Part shown: piece after piece, positions 35,621-45,560 of the stretch | Layout: the number at the start of each line of letters is the position of its first letter | How positions within the stretch are numbered: position 1 is the first letter of the stretch | Source: Lachnospiraceae bacterium MD335 | GTDB lineage: Bacteria; Bacillota; Clostridia; Lachnospirales; Lachnospiraceae | Direction: 5' to 3' | Assembly (NCBI GenBank): GCA_000403335.2 | Contig: KE159630.1 | Coordinates: 247,172-311,171 of the forward strand | Length of the DNA stretch: 64,000 nucleotides | Program-made: the position numbers and the translations under genes | The notes under the pieces: model-generated | Told to the model about the DNA's origin: nothing | The model's database searches: none | What the model saw: only the letters and a program-made list of their open reading frames with translations

Positions 35621-37039
35621 ATGAGAGAAAAATACGAATCACTTGCGCTTTCAGAGCTCAGGGAAATTGCAAAGGCACGCGGCTTAAAAGGAATAAGCGC
35701 GCTGAAGAAGGCAGATTTAATTGAGCATATGCTTGAGGCGGACGAAAAGGATAAGGCAGACGGGAAAGATGTAGAGCCCAAGCCTGTACTGAAAGGAATT
35801 GGTGAGCGCCCTTCCCATGAGAGGCGCGAAGGCGGCGAACGGAGGGAGTTCCGGCGCGAAAAACCGCAGCAGGCAGACGGCGAGAAGCAGGAGGGGTATC
35901 CCACAGAGCTGGACAGCGGGCTGACGGCAAGAGGAATTTTGGAGGTTATGGCGGACGGCTTTGGCTTTATCCGAAGCGAAAACTTTCTGCCGGGTGAGAA
36001 CGATGTCTATGTGGCGCCGAGCCAAATCCGCCGCTTTAATCTGCGCACGGGTGATATTATTGAGGGAAATACCCGCATTAAGACGATGAACGAGAAATTC
36101 AGCGCACTTTTGTATCTGAAAAAAATCAACGGATACCCGCCTGAAATTGCGCTTAGAAGACGCAACTTTGAGGATATGACGCCGATCTTCCCCAATGAGC
36201 GCATCCGGCTTGAGACGGGAAAATCAAGCATTGCAATGCGTATTATGGATCTGATGAGTCCTGTGGGAAAGGGGCAGCGCGGTATGATCGTGTCGCCGCC
36301 TAAGGCAGGTAAGACGACCTTATTAAAGGAAGTTGCAAAGTCCATTTTAAAAAATGCGCCGGATATGCATATGATTATTCTGCTAATTGACGAGCGCCCT
36401 GAGGAAGTAACGGACATCAAAGAGGCAATCGAGGGACCAAACGTCGAGGTGATTTATTCTACGTTTGACGAGCTGCCAGAGCATCATAAGCGCGTTTCGG
36501 AGATGGTAATTGAGCGCGCAAAGCGTCTTGTGGAACACAAGAAGGACGTGTGTATTTTGTTGGATAGCATTACGCGTCTGACGCGCGCCTACAACCTTAC
36601 GGTTCCGCCCAGTGGGCGTACGCTTTCCGGAGGTCTTGATCCGGCGGCGCTGCATATGCCCAAGCGCTTTTTCGGCGCGGCAAGAAATATGCGTGAGGGC
36701 GGAAGCCTTACCATTCTTGCAACAGCGCTTGTGGAGACAGGCTCTAAAATGGACGATGTGGTGTACGAGGAATTTAAGGGCACCGGCAATATGGAAATGG
36801 TGCTTGACCGAAAGCTTTCCGAACGGCGCGTATTCCCTGCGATTGATATTCCGAAATCGGGAACAAGACGTGAGGATTTGCTGTTGGATGAGGAGGAGCT
36901 TGAGGCAATCAACATTATGCGTAAGGCATTAAACGGCTTGAAGCCGGAGGAAGCGGTTGACAAGATACTGGATATTTTTACACGCACTAGGGATAACGCG
37001 GAGTTTGTTGCAACCGTAAAAAAGATGCGGTTTATTTAA
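35621..37039 (+). CDS. rho: Transcription termination factor Rho
   Basis: Hexameric RNA helicase, 472 residues. N-terminal SAP-like helix bundle (LALSELREIAKARGLKG), a short Arg/Glu-rich insert (about 45-90), cold-shock RNA-binding fold (GFGFIRSENFLPG), then the ATPase domain with Walker A PPKAGKTTLL, LLIDERPEEVTD, the DSITRLTRAYN Q-loop region and GGSLTILATALVETGS. AGGAGGCATTC precedes the ATG. Confidence 0.97.
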   Translation: MREKYESLALSELREIAKARGLKGISALKKADLIEHMLEADEKDKADGKDVEPKPVLKGIGERPSHERREGGERREFRREKPQQADGEKQEGYPTELDSGLTARGILEVMADGFGFIRSENFLPGENDVYVAPSQIRRFNLRTGDIIEGNTRIKTMNEKFSALLYLKKINGYPPEIALRRRNFEDMTPIFPNERIRLETGKSSIAMRIMDLMSPVGKGQRGMIVSPPKAGKTTLLKEVAKSILKNAPDMHMIILLIDERPEEVTDIKEAIEGPNVEVIYSTFDELPEHHKRVSEMVIERAKRLVEHKKDVCILLDSITRLTRAYNLTVPPSGRTLSGGLDPAALHMPKRFFGAARNMREGGSLTILATALVETGSKMDDVVYEEFKGTGNMEMVLDRKLSERRVFPAIDIPKSGTRREDLLLDEEELEAINIMRKALNGLKPEEAVDKILDIFTRTRDNAEFVATVKKMRFI

Positions 37040-37098
37040 CATAAAAAGTTACTTTTTTTATTATAATTATGATATTATTATGAAAATACAAAAAGTGC

Positions 37099-37127
37099 TT
37101 GCGTATCGGAAAAACCTGTGCTATACT
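37099..37127 (+). promoter_or_regulatory. Sigma-A promoter for rpmE
   Basis: TTGCGT (37099-37104) and TATACT (37122-37127) at 17-base spacing, 66 bases before the rpmE start. Confidence 0.7.
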
Positions 37128-37192
37128 GAATAAGCTTGTTTATGACATGGAATGAAAATTGTAAGAAATGCATTTATAGAGAGGTGAAAAAG

Positions 37193-37399
37193 ATGAGAGA
37201 GGGAATACATCCAAATTACTATCAGGCAAAAGTTACCTGCAACTGTGGAAACACATTTGTAACAGGTTCTACAAAGCCTGAAATCCACGTGGAAATTTGT
37301 TCAAAATGCCATCCGTTCTACACAGGACAGCAGAAGTCGGCAACGGCTCGCGGACGTATTGAGAGATTTAACAAGAAGTACGGCGTAGAAAGCAAATAG
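37193..37399 (+). CDS. rpmE: 50S ribosomal protein L31, zinc-binding form
   Basis: 68 residues with the four-cysteine zinc pattern (CNCG and [13 protein letters not shown]) of the C+ form of L31. AGAGGTGAAAAAG precedes the ATG at 37193, and the family start MREGIHPNY begins there; the frame extends upstream but without homology. It heads the rpmE-DUF1385-prmC-prfA cluster common in Firmicutes. Confidence 0.97.
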   Translation: MREGIHPNYYQAKVTCNCGNTFVTGSTKPEIHVEICSKCHPFYTGQQKSATARGRIERFNKKYGVESK

Positions 37400-37419
37400 G
37401 AAGCGTATCATAAAAGAAA

Positions 37420-37455
37420 AGGTTGAGGTAAGCGGATTATCTCAACCTATTTTTT
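37420..37455 (+). terminator. Terminator after rpmE
   Basis: AGGTTGAG (37420-37427) pairs with CTCAACCT (37441-37448), then TTTTTT at 37450-37455. It separates rpmE from the next gene. Confidence 0.85.
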
Positions 37456-37523
37456 GATGCGAAAGGGCATCTAATGGAGATTTGTTGTACGGTTGCATAA
37501 AAGAAAGGACATAGGGAGTCAGA

Positions 37524-38492
37524 ATGTCTAAAAATAGAAAAAGCCACTACTCGGGAATCGGAGGTCAGGCAGTTCTTGAGGGTGTCATGATGAAAAACAG
37601 CGATAAGTATGCTGTCGCTGTGCGAAAGCCTGACGGAGAAATCGACATACAGACAGAAGAATATAAAGGGTTCTGCGGTGATAAAAAATTCACAAAAATT
37701 CCGTTTATCAGGGGTGTTTTTTCCTTTATCGACTCTCTTGTGCTTGGTATGAAGGTTACCATGCACTCCGCGTCGTTTTATGAAGAGGATGAGGAGAGCG
37801 GCAAAAAGGAGGAAAAAGCTGCCGGAAGCAAAGCGGATGATATTATGATGGGGATTACGGTAGCGTTGTCCGTGATTATTGCCGTGGCGCTTTTTATGGT
37901 GCTTCCGTTTCTGCTTTCTGATTTGCTTGGCAAGGTGGTGCGCAATGCAAGTCTGATTGCGATTTTTGAGGGACTGATAAGAATACTGATTTTTGTGGGA
38001 TATATTGTTGCGATTTCGCTTATGGAGGATATTAAGCGTCTTTACATGTATCACGGCGCAGAGCATAAGTGCATTAACTGTATTGAGCGCGGCAGAACGT
38101 TAACCGTAAAGAACGTAATGCGCAGTTCAAGGCAGCATAAGCGCTGCGGCACAAGCTTTCTGCTGTTTGTGGTGCTTGTCAGCGTGATTGTGTTCTTTTT
38201 TATCCGCGTTGACAATTTGGCATTGAAAATCGTGATCCGGCTTTTGCTGGTACCCGTGATTGCGGGAATTTCGTATGAGATTATCCGGCTTGCAGGAAGA
38301 AGCGACAATGTGATTGTACAGATTATCTCACGCCCCGGTCTGTGGCTTCAGAAGCTTACCACAAGAGAGCCGGACGAGGACATGGTAAAGGTTGCAATCG
38401 CGTCCGTAGAGGCGGTGTTTGACTGGAAGAGTTATTTAAAGGAAGAGTTTCAATATACGGATGAACAGCTTCGGGCAGACGAAGAACCGTAG
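37524..38492 (+). CDS. DUF1385 (YqhQ-like) membrane protein
   Basis: 322 residues, starting with the family motif GIGGQAVLEGVMMKN. Several membrane helices follow (about 110-175 and 215-250), with MYHGAEHKCINCIE and RCGTSFL, the conserved His/Cys region between them. Function is not established; it is almost always beside prmC and prfA, as here. The prmC start is 10 bases past its stop. Confidence 0.92.
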   Translation: MSKNRKSHYSGIGGQAVLEGVMMKNSDKYAVAVRKPDGEIDIQTEEYKGFCGDKKFTKIPFIRGVFSFIDSLVLGMKVTMHSASFYEEDEESGKKEEKAAGSKADDIMMGITVALSVIIAVALFMVLPFLLSDLLGKVVRNASLIAIFEGLIRILIFVGYIVAISLMEDIKRLYMYHGAEHKCINCIERGRTLTVKNVMRSSRQHKRCGTSFLLFVVLVSVIVFFFIRVDNLALKIVIRLLLVPVIAGISYEIIRLAGRSDNVIVQIISRPGLWLQKLTTREPDEDMVKVAIASVEAVFDWKSYLKEEFQYTDEQLRADEEP

Positions 38493-38502
38493 CGGAGGAG
38501 AT

Positions 38503-39360
38503 ATGACCTACAGGGAATTGTATGCGTATGGCGTTAAGGCGCTGGAGGAAGCCGGCGTAGCGGAGGCGGCGCTGAATGCAAGGCTGCTGCTTGAGTATGT
38601 GTGCCGTACGGACCGCAATACGCTTTTGGTTCATGGCGACAGCGTGCGCAGTCCGATAGAAGAGGAATTTTATAAAATAACGATAGAGAAGCGCATGCAG
38701 CACATTCCGCTGCAGCACATTACAGGTGAGCAGGAGTTTATGGGGCTTGTTTTCCGGGTAAATGAACATACGCTTGTTCCGCGGCAGGACACGGAAATTC
38801 TTGTAGAGGAAGCGATGCGGTATTTGGGCGACGGGATGCGGATTTTGGATTTGTGTACCGGGTCCGGCTGTATTTTGCTGAGTCTGTTAAAGTATAGCAA
38901 TGAGTGTGAAGGGATCGGGATTGACATTTCCGAAAAGGCGCTTTTGGTGGCGCGGGAAAATGCCGGAAGGCTTGGATTGGACGCGTCGTTTTTGTGCGGC
39001 GACCTGTTTGAACCGCTTGCGGATTTTTTGTCCGAACGCACGCGCGATAAGCTGTTTGACATCATCATATCCAATCCGCCGTATATTCCAAGCGGTGAGA
39101 TTGCAAAGCTGATGCCGGAGGTGCGGGATCATGAGCCGCATATGGCGCTTGACGGTATGGAGGACGGATTATATTTTTACCGTAGAATTATTGATAAAGC
39201 GCCGTCTTATTTGAGAAAGAGCGGAAGGTTGTTTTTTGAAATCGGATGCGAACAGGCCAAAGCGGTCAGTGCACTGCTGCGGGAAAAGGGGTTTGGAGCG
39301 ATAGAGGTAATAAAGGATTATGCGGGTTTGGACCGTGTGGTTAAGGCTGATTTGTGCTGA
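38503..39360 (+). CDS. prmC: Release factor glutamine N5-methyltransferase
   Basis: 285 residues. Methylates the Gln of the GGQ motif in release factors using SAM. Motif I is ILDLCTGSGCILLSLL and the catalytic NPPY is in ISNPPYIPSGEI. Start at 38503 follows CGGAGGAG. prfA, its substrate gene, follows. Confidence 0.95.
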   Translation: MTYRELYAYGVKALEEAGVAEAALNARLLLEYVCRTDRNTLLVHGDSVRSPIEEEFYKITIEKRMQHIPLQHITGEQEFMGLVFRVNEHTLVPRQDTEILVEEAMRYLGDGMRILDLCTGSGCILLSLLKYSNECEGIGIDISEKALLVARENAGRLGLDASFLCGDLFEPLADFLSERTRDKLFDIIISNPPYIPSGEIAKLMPEVRDHEPHMALDGMEDGLYFYRRIIDKAPSYLRKSGRLFFEIGCEQAKAVSALLREKGFGAIEVIKDYAGLDRVVKADLC

Positions 39361-39415
39361 TGTTAAATGAAGAAGGAACAGGTTTTTTAGCGTTGGCAGT
39401 ATGGAGGATAGAGAA

Positions 39416-40492
39416 ATGTTTGATAAATTGGAGGATTTGCTGCACCGTTTTGAGGAAATTTTAAATGAACTGAATGAGCCGACGGTGGCGGAAAATCAGG
39501 CGCGTTTTCGGGCGCTGATGAAAGAGCAGAGCGATTTGACGCCGATTGTGGAGGCGTATCGGGAATATAAGAAGTGCAATGAGACGGTGGAGGATTCGCT
39601 TTCCCTTTTGGATTCGGAAAATGACGAGGAAATGCGGGAGATGTTGAAGGAAGAGCTCAATGATGCGAAAAAGCGTATTGAGGAGCTTGAGACGCAGCTC
39701 AAGGTTCTGCTTTTGCCAAAGGACCCGAATGATGACAAGAACGTTATCGTGGAAATCAGGGCAGGTGCAGGCGGAGACGAGGCGGCTCTGTTTGCGGCGG
39801 AGATATATCGAATGTATGTTCATTACGCGGAGGGAAGGCGCTGGAAGGTTGAGCTTTTAAATGTGGATGAAATCGGCATCGGCGGCATGAAGGAAGTGCA
39901 GTTCGTGATTACGGGACAGGGTGCATATTCACGCATGAAATACGAGAGCGGCGTGCACCGCGTGCAGCGTGTGCCCGAGACGGAGAGCGGCGGACGGATT
40001 CACACGTCTACGATCAGCGTTGCGGTGATGCCGGAGGTGGATGAGGATATTGACATTGTGATTGACGAGAAGGATATTCGTGTGGACGTTATGCGTGCGT
40101 CGGGAAATGGCGGACAGTGCGTCAATACGACAGACTCGGCGGTACGTCTGACGCATTACCCTACGGGAATTGTGGTGTACAGTCAGACGGAGAAATCGCA
40201 GCTGCAAAATAAGGCAAAGGCGTTTGCGCTGTTAAAGTCAAAGCTCTATGATATGGAGCAGCAGCAGCGTCACGACGCGGAGGCGGAGCTTCGCAGAAGC
40301 CAAATCGGTACGGGTGACCGTTCGGAGAAAATCAGAACGTACAATTTCCCGCAGGGACGCGTCACGGACCACAGAATTAATCTGACGCTGTATAAGCTTG
40401 ACAAGATTATGAACGGTGATATTGAAGAGATATTGGACGCATGTATTTCCGCGGATCAGGCGGCGAAGCTGGTGAAGATGAATGAGGATTGA
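39416..40492 (+). CDS. prfA: Peptide chain release factor 1
   Basis: 358 residues. Recognises UAG and UAA and triggers peptide release. Shows [15 protein letters not shown], the tripeptide-anticodon region, and the GGQ loop in [21 protein letters not shown]. The ATG at 39416 has GGAGG at good spacing; the ATG at 39401 lies at the site itself. Confidence 0.96.
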   Translation: MFDKLEDLLHRFEEILNELNEPTVAENQARFRALMKEQSDLTPIVEAYREYKKCNETVEDSLSLLDSENDEEMREMLKEELNDAKKRIEELETQLKVLLLPKDPNDDKNVIVEIRAGAGGDEAALFAAEIYRMYVHYAEGRRWKVELLNVDEIGIGGMKEVQFVITGQGAYSRMKYESGVHRVQRVPETESGGRIHTSTISVAVMPEVDEDIDIVIDEKDIRVDVMRASGNGGQCVNTTDSAVRLTHYPTGIVVYSQTEKSQLQNKAKAFALLKSKLYDMEQQQRHDAEAELRRSQIGTGDRSEKIRTYNFPQGRVTDHRINLTLYKLDKIMNGDIEEILDACISADQAAKLVKMNED

Positions 40493-40531
40493 GAGAAGAG
40501 TAAGCTTAAGAGATCGTAAAAGGTGAATGTT

Positions 40532-41155
40532 TTGGAAGATATATTAAAAAAAGATGGATTATCATTTCTTCTATTAGAGCAGTTATCTTACCAATCTGAA
40601 TTAGGAATACGGTTAAAGAAAAATTTACATTATTTCGAACGAAAAACGTTGTTTGATGAGTTGATGAAGGTGAATAAGTGGTATGATACTTGTGAATATC
40701 TTTGTGATATTGTAATTGATTATCGAATCAAAAGTATTCAATCAGCAATATTAAAATATGAAAGGTATTATCCGGACCGTCAGGCTGCCAAAGTATTCAA
40801 TGATATGTTAGGATTTCGTACACTTTGTGACAATTATGAAGGGGTATTGGGTTTACGGGAATGTAAACATATCCGTGTGGCGGATATGTCTGTTGGGAAA
40901 GCAAACGATGATGGATACAGAGGTGTCCATATATACTTTCAGCTAAGTAATTTTCATTACCCGATTGAGCTCCAATATAATACATATTATGACAGACAGT
41001 TTAATAACTGGTTGCATAAATATGTATATAAAAGAGAAAATGATAATCAGATTGGATGTATTTTGCGTCAGTTCTATGAGAATGCTGAAATCAGGAATGA
41101 GAATGAATTTAGGGAGATGCTAAAATATGTGTTATCTAATTGCAAAAAAATTTAA
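40532..41155 (+). CDS. RelA/SpoT-like small alarmone synthetase, candidate toxSAS toxin
   Basis: About 207 residues, only a synthetase-like domain. Visible: YRIKSIQSAILKYER, matching the R-x-K-S..S segment; FNDMLGFR, matching the catalytic D-x-x-G-x-R; GYRGVHIYFQL; and PIELQYNT with the second acidic residue. Such stand-alone synthetases make (p)ppGpp, or as toxSAS enzymes make ppApp or pyrophosphorylate tRNA ends. The region is A/T-rich compared with prfA, suggesting transfer. A small gene overlaps its 3' end, the layout of toxin-antitoxin pairs. The start may be TTG 40532 (AAAGGTG upstream) or GTG 40523. Confidence 0.78.
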   Translation: MEDILKKDGLSFLLLEQLSYQSELGIRLKKNLHYFERKTLFDELMKVNKWYDTCEYLCDIVIDYRIKSIQSAILKYERYYPDRQAAKVFNDMLGFRTLCDNYEGVLGLRECKHIRVADMSVGKANDDGYRGVHIYFQLSNFHYPIELQYNTYYDRQFNNWLHKYVYKRENDNQIGCILRQFYENAEIRNENEFREMLKYVLSNCKKI

Positions 41156-41354
41156 TGATATAGGTTGTTTGGCGATACAAATGACACATGGCCGGCATTT
41201 GGCAGAGTTTAAAGAAAAGCTCATGCAGGCTGTGGGGACTGATACAATTCAGTTGGTGACGATTAGCCGTCCGTCTGCCTACGGTGAGTATGAACCGTAT
41301 CATTTTGCGGATACAGAACAGGAGTTTGAAAAAAAGGTTATAGAAATGAAATAG
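41127..41354 (+). CDS. Small protein overlapping the synthetase gene (DUF6718-like)
   Basis: 75 residues starting CYLIAKKFNDIGC with THGRHLAEFKEKL, similar to what I recall as DUF6718. Its ATG lies 29 bases inside the 3' end of the alarmone synthetase gene, with AGGGAG upstream, so the two are translationally coupled. Position, size and overlap fit an antitoxin for a toxic synthetase, though no sequence motif proves this. Family assignment is from memory and not certain. Confidence 0.65.
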   Translation: MCYLIAKKFNDIGCLAIQMTHGRHLAEFKEKLMQAVGTDTIQLVTISRPSAYGEYEPYHFADTEQEFEKKVIEMK

Positions 41355-41481
41355 GAAGAAATAGATTGTTTCTGTTTTACAGAGACAGTCTTTTTTTCGC
41401 AAATTTATGCTCAATTTTCACAAATTAAATGTTTGGTTTTATACAAATGTTCTATTCTTGAGAAAAAATATGGCAGCAGTA

Positions 41482-41511
41482 TTGAAAATATGTGACATTT
41501 TAAAGTATAAT
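41482..41511 (+). promoter_or_regulatory. Promoter of the chemoreceptor gene
   Basis: TTGAAA (41482-41487) and TATAAT (41506-41511) with 18-base spacing, 43 bases before the ATG. No sigma-28-like GCCGATAA is seen here. Confidence 0.65.
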
Positions 41512-41554
41512 TATATTAATTCACTGCCAAATTCGATAAAAAGGAGAGAAACGT

Positions 41555-43120
41555 ATGAAGTTAAAACAGAAATTGCTTATGTTAGTAATGATTCCTGTTG
41601 TATTGTTAGGATTAGGCGTGGCGTTAATCGCGGCGCAGCTCGCAAAAACTTCTATGGTAGAGAGTACGAAGACACAGTTAGCGATTGCATGTGAGGGGTA
41701 TAGCGGGAATGTCAATGCGTTTAATGCGCAGGACATTGACATTACAGTGTTCGTTGGTGACACGCGGGCGGTCAGTTCCATTGACGGCGTTGTCGGAACG
41801 CAGGCGTCAGCCGAAGTTATAGCCAAAACCTTACAGGGGCAGGAGATTTATTTCAGTACGAATGCAAATGTAAACGGACAGCCGTATTACGGATATTACA
41901 TTCCGACGGCAAACGGTATGCTGTTTGCCGGCAAACCGCAGGCGGAGGTTAAACAGAACATCAACGCTTTAATTGGAACGATTGTGGGATTTTCCGTAGC
42001 CGCAATGATTATTGTGGCGATTATCGCTTACATTGTTTCCGGCAGGATTGCAGCGTTGATTATTAACGTCAGCCGGACGGTACATTATGTGGCGGAGGGT
42101 GACCTCACCTGTGAGGTGCAGGATATTAAAGGGCATGACGAAGTAATCGCCATGAATAATTCCGTCAAGGGAATGGTTATGAATTTGCGCGAGGTGCTTT
42201 CCAAAACGCTTGGCGTCAGCCGGGAGGTTTTAAATTCTTCGGAAGCACTGAGCGATACTTCGACATCGACTTTGCATGCGTGTGAGGAGATTGCCAGGGC
42301 GATTGAGGATGTGGCACAGAACAATACGGCGCAGGCAGGGATTGCCTCAGATGTTTCGACAGGCGTTGCCGTTATGCAGGAGAAAACGGGGGATATTTCT
42401 GCTAGTGTCAGTGATATTGAAAGCTGCTCCGCAAGTTTGGTGGAAAATTGCAACGATATGCGGTTGAAAATTACCGCGACACAGAAGAATAGCGCGATGA
42501 TGTCGGAGAGCGTTATTGGGATTAAGGAAAAGATTGATGAGACAAACAAGGTAATCGCAAAGATGTCTGAAATTCTTGCAGGAATCGAAGACATTGCATC
42601 ACAGACAAAGCTGCTGTCCCTGAATGCTTCCATAGAGGCTGCAAGAGCGGGCGAGTTTGGAAAAGGGTTCAGCGTTGTTGCCGACAGTATCCGTACCTTG
42701 TCGGAAAATACAGGACAGGAACTTATCAGCATTAAGGATATTATTGCGAACATAACAAGCGACTTTAAGGAGTGCGCGGACAGCATTGACATTGCGGTGG
42801 AGAATAATAACGAGAGCGCTAAGAGCATTTCGGAGGTTATCAGCTCGTTCGAGGCGGTTGACTATGCAATTCAGGATACATCAAAACAGGTAGAGTTGAT
42901 TAGCGTGGCAGTAGAGGAGACCAATAAGCAGTTGGTTGAGGTGGCGCGTGAGATTACGACGCTGGGTGAGGCGTCTGAGAGTAATGCGGCGGCAAGCCAG
43001 CAGGTGAACGCTTCTGTTGAGGAGCTGACGGCTTTGATGGGCTCCGTAGACCAAAGCGCGGGGGATCTTTCCGAAGAGGCAAAGAGCCTGCAGGAGGCGC
43101 TCAAAATCTTTAAATTATAA
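41555..43120 (+). CDS. Methyl-accepting chemotaxis protein
   Basis: 521 residues: membrane helix at 5-27, a short extracellular sensor of about 100 residues (small Cache-like), a second helix at about 140-165, a HAMP segment ([16 protein letters not shown]), and a long coiled-coil signalling domain with the hairpin tip [22 protein letters not shown]. It senses a small molecule and controls CheA in the flagellar pathway, fitting the flagellin genes in this window. The ligand is unknown. Confidence 0.94.
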   Translation: MKLKQKLLMLVMIPVVLLGLGVALIAAQLAKTSMVESTKTQLAIACEGYSGNVNAFNAQDIDITVFVGDTRAVSSIDGVVGTQASAEVIAKTLQGQEIYFSTNANVNGQPYYGYYIPTANGMLFAGKPQAEVKQNINALIGTIVGFSVAAMIIVAIIAYIVSGRIAALIINVSRTVHYVAEGDLTCEVQDIKGHDEVIAMNNSVKGMVMNLREVLSKTLGVSREVLNSSEALSDTSTSTLHACEEIARAIEDVAQNNTAQAGIASDVSTGVAVMQEKTGDISASVSDIESCSASLVENCNDMRLKITATQKNSAMMSESVIGIKEKIDETNKVIAKMSEILAGIEDIASQTKLLSLNASIEAARAGEFGKGFSVVADSIRTLSENTGQELISIKDIIANITSDFKECADSIDIAVENNNESAKSISEVISSFEAVDYAIQDTSKQVELISVAVEETNKQLVEVAREITTLGEASESNAAASQQVNASVEELTALMGSVDQSAGDLSEEAKSLQEALKIFKL

Positions 43121-43407
43121 AAAATGCTTGAAAGTGTCCGTTTTGTATGTTATCATATAATGAGCGTTAGCAAGAAGAGCAAACATGTTTGTTCGGCAAG
43201 CGGCGATTATAAATCGCAGATTTATAATCTGTGAAGTTGTAAAAAACAGGAATTTCATACGGTATTTTATGGAAATAAAAAGACAACGGTGTCACTGGCA
43301 TATAGATGTTTTTGTGATGCATTTGTCAATCAAATCATGAAGCTTATCCGTCCCGGCGTACATCTGTATACCGGGACGTTCCTTGTCTTATTGGAGGAGG
43401 AGAAAAA
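43121..43407 (+). promoter_or_regulatory. 287-base structured leader of aspS
   Basis: Contains a perfect 12-bp palindrome CAAACATGTTTG near 43182-43193, a perfect 11-bp hairpin GATTATAAATC (43205-43215) / GATTTATAATC (43219-43229), and just before the gene an 8-bp hairpin CGTCCCGG/CCGGGACG followed by TTCCTTGTCTT, terminator-like. I looked for the T-box consensus (GGTGG-ACCGCG) and did not find it. Could be an uncharacterised leader or simply a terminator for the MCP gene plus repeats. Confidence 0.45.
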
Positions 43408-45144
43408 ATGTATCGGGATATGACTATGAAAGAGATTGGCGAAGAACACATCGGAACGACATTACAGGTTGCGGGGTGGGTGGAAAACATACGTGATCAC
43501 GGCGGTGTTTCTTTTATTGATTTGCGGGATATGTACGGTGTTTTGCAGGTGGTGATGCGTGACACAACGCTTCTGCGCGGTATTGTAAAGGAGATGTGCG
43601 TATCTGTTGAGGGATTGGTTGAAAAGAGAGACGCGGAAACCTACAATCCGAAAATACCGACCGGAACCATTGAGCTTGAGGCAAAGAAGGTGACGGTTCT
43701 TGGAAAAGTATATCAGCAGCTTCCGTTTGAGATTATGACTTCAAAGGAAACACGCGAGGAAGTGCGGTTAAAGTACCGCTATTTGGATTTGAGAAACGCA
43801 AAGGTGCGGGACAACATGATTTTCCGCTCTCAGGTGATTGCTTTTTTGCGCCAAAAGATGACAGAGCTTGGGTTCCTTGAGATTCAGACGCCGATTTTGT
43901 GCGCGTCGTCGCCGGAGGGGGCGCGGGATTATATTGTGCCATCGAGGAAATATAAAGGCAAATTTTACGCGCTTCCGCAGGCTCCGCAGCAGTATAAACA
44001 GCTTTTGATGGTGTCGGGGTTTGACAAATATTTTCAGATTGCGCCGTGTTTCCGCGATGAGGACGCGCGGGCAGACCGTTCGCCGGGGGAGTTTTATCAG
44101 CTTGATTTTGAGATGAGCTTTGCGACGCAGGAGGATGTGTTCCGGGTGGGCGAGGAGGTACTCTCTGCTACATTTGAGAAGTTTGCGCCAAAGGGATATA
44201 CCGTTACGAAGGCGCCGTATCCTGTGATTAGCTTTCAGCAGGCAATGCTGGAGTTTGGAACGGATAAGCCGGATTTGCGCAATCCGCTGCGCATTATAGA
44301 TGTGACGGACTTCTTTCAAAAGTGTAGTTTTAAGCCGTTTCTTGGCAGGACGGTGCGCGCGATTAAAGTACATGCCGAGATGTCGAAGGGCTTTCATGAG
44401 AAATTGCTTAGTTTTGCGACAGGCTTGGGTATGGGCGGCCTTGGGTATCTTGAGATTGCGGACGATTTAAGCTACAAAGGACCGATTGACAAGTTTATTC
44501 CGCAGGAATTGAAGCGGGAGCTTGCGGATATTGCGGCGCTTGCAGCGGGCGATACGATTTTCTTTATTGCGGATAAGGAGGAGCGTGCCAATTATTATGC
44601 GGGACAGCTTCGCACGGAGCTTGGAGAGAAGCTTGACTTGTGTGAGAAGAATGCGTATCGGTTTTGTTATGTGAATGATTTTCCGATGTATGAGCGCGAC
44701 CCGGAGACGAAGCAGGTTGGCTTTACGCACAATCCGTTTTCGATGCCGCAGGGGGGACTTGCAGCGCTTGAGAAGGAAAACCCGCTGGAGATTTTGGCGT
44801 ACCAGTATGATATTGTGTGCAATGGCGTGGAGCTGTCAAGCGGCGCGGTGAGAAACCATGATATTGACATTATGGTAAAAGCATTTGCAATTGCGGGGTA
44901 TGATGAGGAGACGTTAAAGGCGAAGTTCGGCGCGCTGTATCAGGCGTTCCGGTTTGGCGCGCCGCCGCATGCGGGAATGGCGCCGGGCGTGGACAGGATG
45001 CTGATGCTGCTTAAAAATGAGGAGAATATCCGTGAGACGATTGTGTTTCCGATGAGCAGCTCGGCGCAGGATTTGATGTGTGCATCGCCGAATGACGTGA
45101 CGGAGCAGCAGCTTCGGGAGGTGCATATTAAGGTTCGGGATTAA
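43408..45144 (+). CDS. aspS: Aspartyl-tRNA synthetase (probably non-discriminating)
   Basis: Class II synthetase of 578 residues: N-terminal anticodon-binding OB fold (VAGWVENIRDHGGVSFIDL), motif 2 FRDEDARADRSPGEFYQLD, a bacterial GAD insertion in the middle, and motif 3 GMAPGVDRMLMLL. The gatCAB genes follow directly, which suggests that this enzyme also charges tRNA-Asn with Asp for GatCAB to amidate (inference from context). GGAGGAGG precedes the ATG. Confidence 0.95.
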   Translation: MYRDMTMKEIGEEHIGTTLQVAGWVENIRDHGGVSFIDLRDMYGVLQVVMRDTTLLRGIVKEMCVSVEGLVEKRDAETYNPKIPTGTIELEAKKVTVLGKVYQQLPFEIMTSKETREEVRLKYRYLDLRNAKVRDNMIFRSQVIAFLRQKMTELGFLEIQTPILCASSPEGARDYIVPSRKYKGKFYALPQAPQQYKQLLMVSGFDKYFQIAPCFRDEDARADRSPGEFYQLDFEMSFATQEDVFRVGEEVLSATFEKFAPKGYTVTKAPYPVISFQQAMLEFGTDKPDLRNPLRIIDVTDFFQKCSFKPFLGRTVRAIKVHAEMSKGFHEKLLSFATGLGMGGLGYLEIADDLSYKGPIDKFIPQELKRELADIAALAAGDTIFFIADKEERANYYAGQLRTELGEKLDLCEKNAYRFCYVNDFPMYERDPETKQVGFTHNPFSMPQGGLAALEKENPLEILAYQYDIVCNGVELSSGAVRNHDIDIMVKAFAIAGYDEETLKAKFGALYQAFRFGAPPHAGMAPGVDRMLMLLKNEENIRETIVFPMSSSAQDLMCASPNDVTEQQLREVHIKVRD

Positions 45145-45234
45145 AGCACGAAAAGATTTTCTAAGTCCTCACAAAACGCGAACTAAGAAAATCTAAAGTT
45201 TCGTGCTGGAAGAACGCAAAGGGCGGCGTTCTTC
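45145..45234 (+). repeat. Two stacked hairpins between aspS and gatC
   Basis: AGCACGAAA (45145-45153) pairs with TTTCGTGCT (45199-45207), and inside it AGATTTTCT (45154-45162) pairs with AGAAAATCT (45186-45194). Immediately after, GAAGAACGC (45209-45217) pairs with GCGTTCTTC (45226-45234). All stems are perfect. There is no T-run, so this may be an mRNA processing or stabilising element within the operon. Confidence 0.65.
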
Positions 45235-45256
45235 AAAAGAAAGTAGGGAGGTTGAA

Positions 45257-45547
45257 ATGGCTAATATTATTTCTGATGAAACGATTGAATATGTGGGAAT
45301 TCTTGCGAAGCTCGCGCTTTCTGACGAGGAGAAAGCGCAGGCAAAGAAGGATATGGGGCGAATGCTGGATTATATTGACAAGCTTGGAGAGCTTGATACA
45401 ACAGGGATTGAACCGATGTCGCATGTGTTTCCCGTGCAGAATGTCTTTCGGGAGGATGTGGTAACGAACGGCGGCGAAAGCAGGGAGACGCTGGAGAATG
45501 CACCGGAACAGAAAGACAACATGTTTATAGTGCCTATAACAATATAA
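45257..45547 (+). CDS. gatC: Asp/Glu-tRNA amidotransferase subunit C
   Basis: 96 residues; wraps around GatA in the amidotransferase that converts Asp-tRNA-Asn or Glu-tRNA-Gln to the amides. Seen: [43 protein letters not shown] precedes ATG 45257. gatA follows 13 bases after the stop. Confidence 0.95.
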   Translation: MANIISDETIEYVGILAKLALSDEEKAQAKKDMGRMLDYIDKLGELDTTGIEPMSHVFPVQNVFREDVVTNGGESRETLENAPEQKDNMFIVPITI

Positions 45548-45560
45548 AGAGGAGAGCGGG

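Noticed and set aside
43121-43407. T-box riboswitch before aspS
   Set aside because: No GGTGG-ACCGCG type antiterminator sequence or specifier loop could be found; only generic hairpins remain.
43768-44397. Long minus-strand reading frame opposite aspS
   Set aside because: Basic, low-complexity translation antisense to a well-conserved synthetase; no ribosome site; a shadow of codon bias.
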